Assembly: GCA_016926855.1 (NCBI GenBank)
Contig: JAFGNT010000025.1
Span: 1-63,926 of the forward strand
Length of the DNA: 63,926 bases
Direction: 5' to 3'
DNA from: Methanomicrobiaceae archaeon
Lineage (GTDB): Archaea > Halobacteriota > Methanomicrobia > Methanomicrobiales > Methanomicrobiaceae
Shown: piece by piece, positions 62,001 through 63,926 of the stretch
Numbering within the stretch: the stretch's first letter is position 1
Layout of the letters: the number at the start of each line of letters is the position of its first letter
Translations under genes and position numbers: made by a program
Notes under the pieces: model-generated
Database searches by the model: none
Seen by the model: only the letters and a program-made list of their open reading frames with translations
What the model was told of the DNA's origin: nothing

Positions 62001-63926
62001 TCGGTGCCGACAGCGGTGCTCGTGTAGGTGAACGTCGCAAAACCCGTGCTGTTTGTGAGGAAGCCGCCATTGAGTCCTGCATTCGGCCCGCTCTCAACCG
62101 TAAAGTTAACCGGCCGGTTGGAAATCGTATTTCCGAAAGAATCTGCCACATACGCAGTGACCGTATGGTCTGTGGTGATAGCCCGTGTCGCGGAGGCAGG
62201 GGAGAGGGTGATCGATTCGGACGGCAGAACGCCCCATACTACTAAGATACTGTTCGATATCCGGTTCACTCCACCGGAATCCGTCATATTCGCAACGAGT
62301 GCATCATAGCCCACAGCGCTTCTCGTGTAGGTGAAGGTCGCATTCCCGGAGGAATCGGTCGTGTTCGTCATAGGAGGCAGCGGGGGGAGGGAGCCGATAA
62401 AGGTGGGGATGATATCCAACCGGACACTGCGGCCCGACACGGGACTCCCGGTCGTCGTATTGGTTACCCGGGCGATTGCCGTGTAGTTGGTACCGATGAG
62501 GTTCACCGTGGGGCCAGGGATGAGCTCAATCGACTCGGCACCGGGCGGCGGAGGCGGCGGGGTCGTCGTCCACACAACCCAGACAGTATTCGACGTCCGG
62601 ACGACTCCACTCGAGTCCGTCATCGTTGCATCAAGCTGATCAAAGGCGGCATAAACGATGTCGGCAGCATTTCTCGTGTAGGTGAAAGTCGCGTTCCCGG
62701 AGGAATCGGTCGTGTTCGTCATTGGAGGCAGCGGGGGGAGGGGAGAGCCCATACCGAGATTGGTGATACTCAACTGGACACTGCGGCCTGAGACGGGATT
62801 CCCGGTCGTCGTATTGATTACCCGGGCAATTGCCGTATAGGGAGTACCTGCAAGAATCGATGCGGGGCCCGGGATCAGCACGATCGTCTCGGTAGGAGGG
62901 GTCGTTGTCCACACCACTGAGACGGTGTTCGACGTCCTGACGACTCCCCCCGAATCCGTCATATTCGCAACAAGCGTATCGGTGCCGGCGATGGTACGTG
63001 TGTAGGTAAACGTGACATTCCCGGTAGGATCGGTCGTGCCCGTCTGATTCAGCGTGCTGATGCCGGTGATATCCAGACGGACGAGACGACCGGCAACAGG
63101 ATTACCCGCCGTGTCGTTCACATGGGCTATAGTCGAATACTGAGTATTCACGAGGTTCGACGCGGGGCCCGGGATCAGACGGATCGATTCCGCTCCGGGA
63201 GGCGGCGGAGTCGTCGTCCAGGTCACGGCCACCGTGTTCGATGTCCGGACGATTCCGCCGGAATCCGTCATTGTCCCGACAAGCGAATCGGTCCCGGCAA
63301 CGCTTCTCGTGTAGGTGAACGTCACGTTCCCGGCGGAATCGGTCGTGCCGGTCTTGTTCAGCGACGGGCTGATCCCGGTGATATCAAGCCTGACATAACG
63401 GTTGGCAACGGGATTCCCGGCCGTATCGTTCACATGCGCGATAGCCGAATACGAGGCACCGATGAGGTTCGACGCGGGGCCCGGGATCAGACGGATCGAT
63501 TCGGGGCCGGGAGGCGGAGGGGTTGTCGTCCAGGTCACGGCCACCGTGTTGGATGTCCGAACGACTCCGCCGGAGTCCGTCATCGTCGCAATAAGCGTGT
63601 CGTTGCCGGTGATGGTACGTGTGTAGGTAAACGTGACATTCCCGGTGGAATCGGTCGTGCCGGTCTTATTCAGCGACGGGCTGATCCCGGTGATATCAAG
63701 CCTGACATAACGGTTGGCAACAGGATTCCCTGCCGTGTCGTTCACATGCGCGATTGTCGAATAGGACGTTCCGACGAGGATCGGAGAGGGGCCGGGTATC
63801 AGCCGGATCGATTCGGGACCGGGAGGCGGCGGGGTCGTCGTCCAGAGCACGGTGACGATATTTGATGTCCGGACGATTCCACCGGAATCAACGAGGGTCC
63901 CGACAAGCGTATCGAGGCCCACAACC
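59012..63926 (-). CDS. Giant Ig-like repeat surface protein with PEF-CTERM-like end; 5' end outside window
   Basis: At least 1,637 residues are visible and the frame is open to the window edge, so the signal peptide and true start lie beyond it. It consists of about 15 complete Big_1-like Ig repeats of 85-115 residues. Each opens with an ESIRLIPGP or ETITLSP type strand and closes with DSGGVVRTSNTVTVTW. Two repeat classes alternate in blocks: a LIPGP/LDITG class (repeats 1-5 and 13) and an LSP/SGPNAG class (repeats 6-12, with 14-15 intermediate). The C-terminus PVPEFPGVVVPFGALMLL followed by CVACRAFRRR is a PEF-CTERM-like sorting signal: motif, membrane helix and basic tail. The protein is presumably exported, processed by an archaeosortase and displayed on the cell surface as an adhesin or S-layer-associated stalk. 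Confidence 0.88.
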   Translation of the reverse strand, partial: VVGLDTLVGTLVDSGGIVRTSNIVTVLWTTTPPPPGPESIRLIPGPSPILVGTSYSTIAHVNDTAGNPVANRYVRLDITGISPSLNKTGTTDSTGNVTFTYTRTITGNDTLIATMTDSGGVVRTSNTVAVTWTTTPPPPGPESIRLIPGPASNLIGASYSAIAHVNDTAGNPVANRYVRLDITGISPSLNKTGTTDSAGNVTFTYTRSVAGTDSLVGTMTDSGGIVRTSNTVAVTWTTTPPPPGAESIRLIPGPASNLVNTQYSTIAHVNDTAGNPVAGRLVRLDITGISTLNQTGTTDPTGNVTFTYTRTIAGTDTLVANMTDSGGVVRTSNTVSVVWTTTPPTETIVLIPGPASILAGTPYTAIARVINTTTGNPVSGRSVQLSITNLGMGSPLPPLPPMTNTTDSSGNATFTYTRNAADIVYAAFDQLDATMTDSSGVVRTSNTVWVVWTTTPPPPPPGAESIELIPGPTVNLIGTNYTAIARVTNTTTGSPVSGRSVRLDIIPTFIGSLPPLPPMTNTTDSSGNATFTYTRSAVGYDALVANMTDSGGVNRISNSILVVWGVLPSESITLSPASATRAITTDHTVTAYVADSFGNTISNRPVNFTVESGPNAGLNGGFLTNSTGFATFTYTSTAVGTDTLVANMTDSGGVVRTSNTVTVTWTTTPPPGPDLIVLSPATASLTVGDLHAVTATVTTAGGSPIAGRQVNFTVITGPNAGLNFTGTTDLGGNATFPFSAAAPGTDTVEATMTDSVGALQTSNTVSVTWTTGPVPPPVTELITLSPVSATLQVGNVHTVTAFVRASNGTPIEEREVTFEVLSGPNAGLLFGGDTDSYGYTEFPFSANATGTDLVRATMIDSGGVNRTSNTVSVTWKTGPVPPVGETITLSPKSASPRVGGTIRMTALVLAAGTPVDERLVMFAITSGPNAGRKFKGMTDSNGYATFPHSSSTTGTDTIIATMTDSAGSQKTSNEAKIRWRDGPSRPDRITLSPKHSRAYVGGTMTLTAHVSIRSGSPGGRTVTFSITAGPNAGRTYTATTDSNGYATFPYSSSKTGTDTVIATMTDSTGTKRTSNKAYVHWRTHPSPPMHDRISLSPLSADYTVGELHEFTALVVTRFGTPIGGRTVVFSFRSGPNAGRTYTATTDAAGYATFPYTSSAPGTDTATASMTDSGGTKRTSNEATVTWHAGPTPPAPEQIRLSPLSGTAAVGDACHVTAYVFTSAGTPVAGRPVTFTVEGGPHVGVNGTVVTDALGYAPYSYSGAAAGTDTVVAAMVNASGQQQRSNTVTVTWTLVPPPPGAESVRLIPGPLSNLVGTPYSAIAHVNDTAGNPIAGRFVRLDITGIGPLNQTGTTDSAGNVTFTYTRGVVGTDTLNATMTDSGGAVRTSNIVTVLWTTTPPPPGPETISLIPGPATVQVTTPYTTNALVLDEYGNPVSNRPIDFTVIAGPHAGTVFGGVTGTNGLVPFTYTGWQTGTDFINATMIDSGGVLRVSNTVSVTWTDEPVVNNDTITLIPASAARTVGQQHTVTAFVRDGTGAAISFRHVSIRVMAGPNAGQSTTGLTGAAGTVLFTYTGNGGIGIDRIIGDMYTPGGILVTSNTATVAWSIPPTPVPEFPGVVVPFGALMLLCVACRAFRRR

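Noticed and set aside
59012-63926. The regular 290-340-bp periodicity as a CRISPR or satellite array.
   Set aside because: The period follows Ig-like protein repeats in one long open frame, not short identical DNA repeats.

Overview
The window looks like chromosomal DNA of a GC-rich methanogenic archaeon, most likely in the Methanomicrobiales (a Methanoculleus- or Methanofollis-like organism is my guess). The evidence is archaeal-type information genes (EF-1alpha, S10, L7Ae, S28e, L24e), the four-subunit pyruvate:ferredoxin oxidoreductase in the order porC-porD-porA-porB, a CetZ tubulin, a stand-alone GMP synthase amidotransferase subunit, archaeal cobalamin genes (cobT, cobZ, cobS), a PEF-CTERM-like surface protein, and TATA-box promoters with short leaders. 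No methanogenesis gene lies in the window, so the order-level placement is inference.

Region 1 (1-18.5 kb) is accessory and partly decayed. An AT-rich glycan patch (flippase, glycosyltransferase remnant, GT2 enzyme) sits beside two copies of the end of a membrane-protein operon. The full copy is DUF4350, MoxR ATPase, DUF58, small membrane protein, large membrane protein. The second copy is truncated and frameshifted and abuts the glycosyltransferase remnant. Next come three relics of dockerin-like protein tails around a hicBA pair with a frameshifted toxin, a RelE-type toxin/antitoxin pair, and a pseudogene joining an ABC exporter membrane domain to the SPASM end of a radical-SAM maturase. 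A DUF4129-type membrane protein follows, then about 2.4 kb with no convincing gene that contains three copies of a 20-bp repeat, the outer two inverted.

Region 2 (18.5-40.9 kb) is mostly core metabolism: DUF5806, MobB, GlmM, acylphosphatase, a solo Cas1 homologue with altered catalytic positions, an arginine deiminase-like enzyme, a two-gene sensor system, carbamate kinase, two phenylacetate-CoA-ligase-like enzymes with an ACT protein, an HPS/RraA fusion, nitroreductase, TraB, a YkgJ-type cysteine-cluster protein, GMP synthase subunit A, cobalamin genes and a small siroheme sulfite-reductase-like protein.

Region 3 (39.5-58.9 kb) holds tuf and rpsJ, an Agl23-like membrane protein, CetZ with a membrane-anchored coiled-coil partner, a four-gene surface-glycan operon (flavoprotein, GT2, AglD-like, DUF2298), the L7Ae-S28e-L24e-Ndk ribosomal operon with a box C/D-like leader, MarC, a nitrilase-family enzyme, a DUF457 protein, threonine synthase, DUF5803 and the por operon.

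Region 4 (59.0 kb to the end) is the C-terminal part of a giant repetitive cell-surface protein with at least 15 Ig-like repeats and a C-terminal sorting signal. Glycan assembly, exported proteins and cell-surface remodelling recur through the window and dominate its accessory content.
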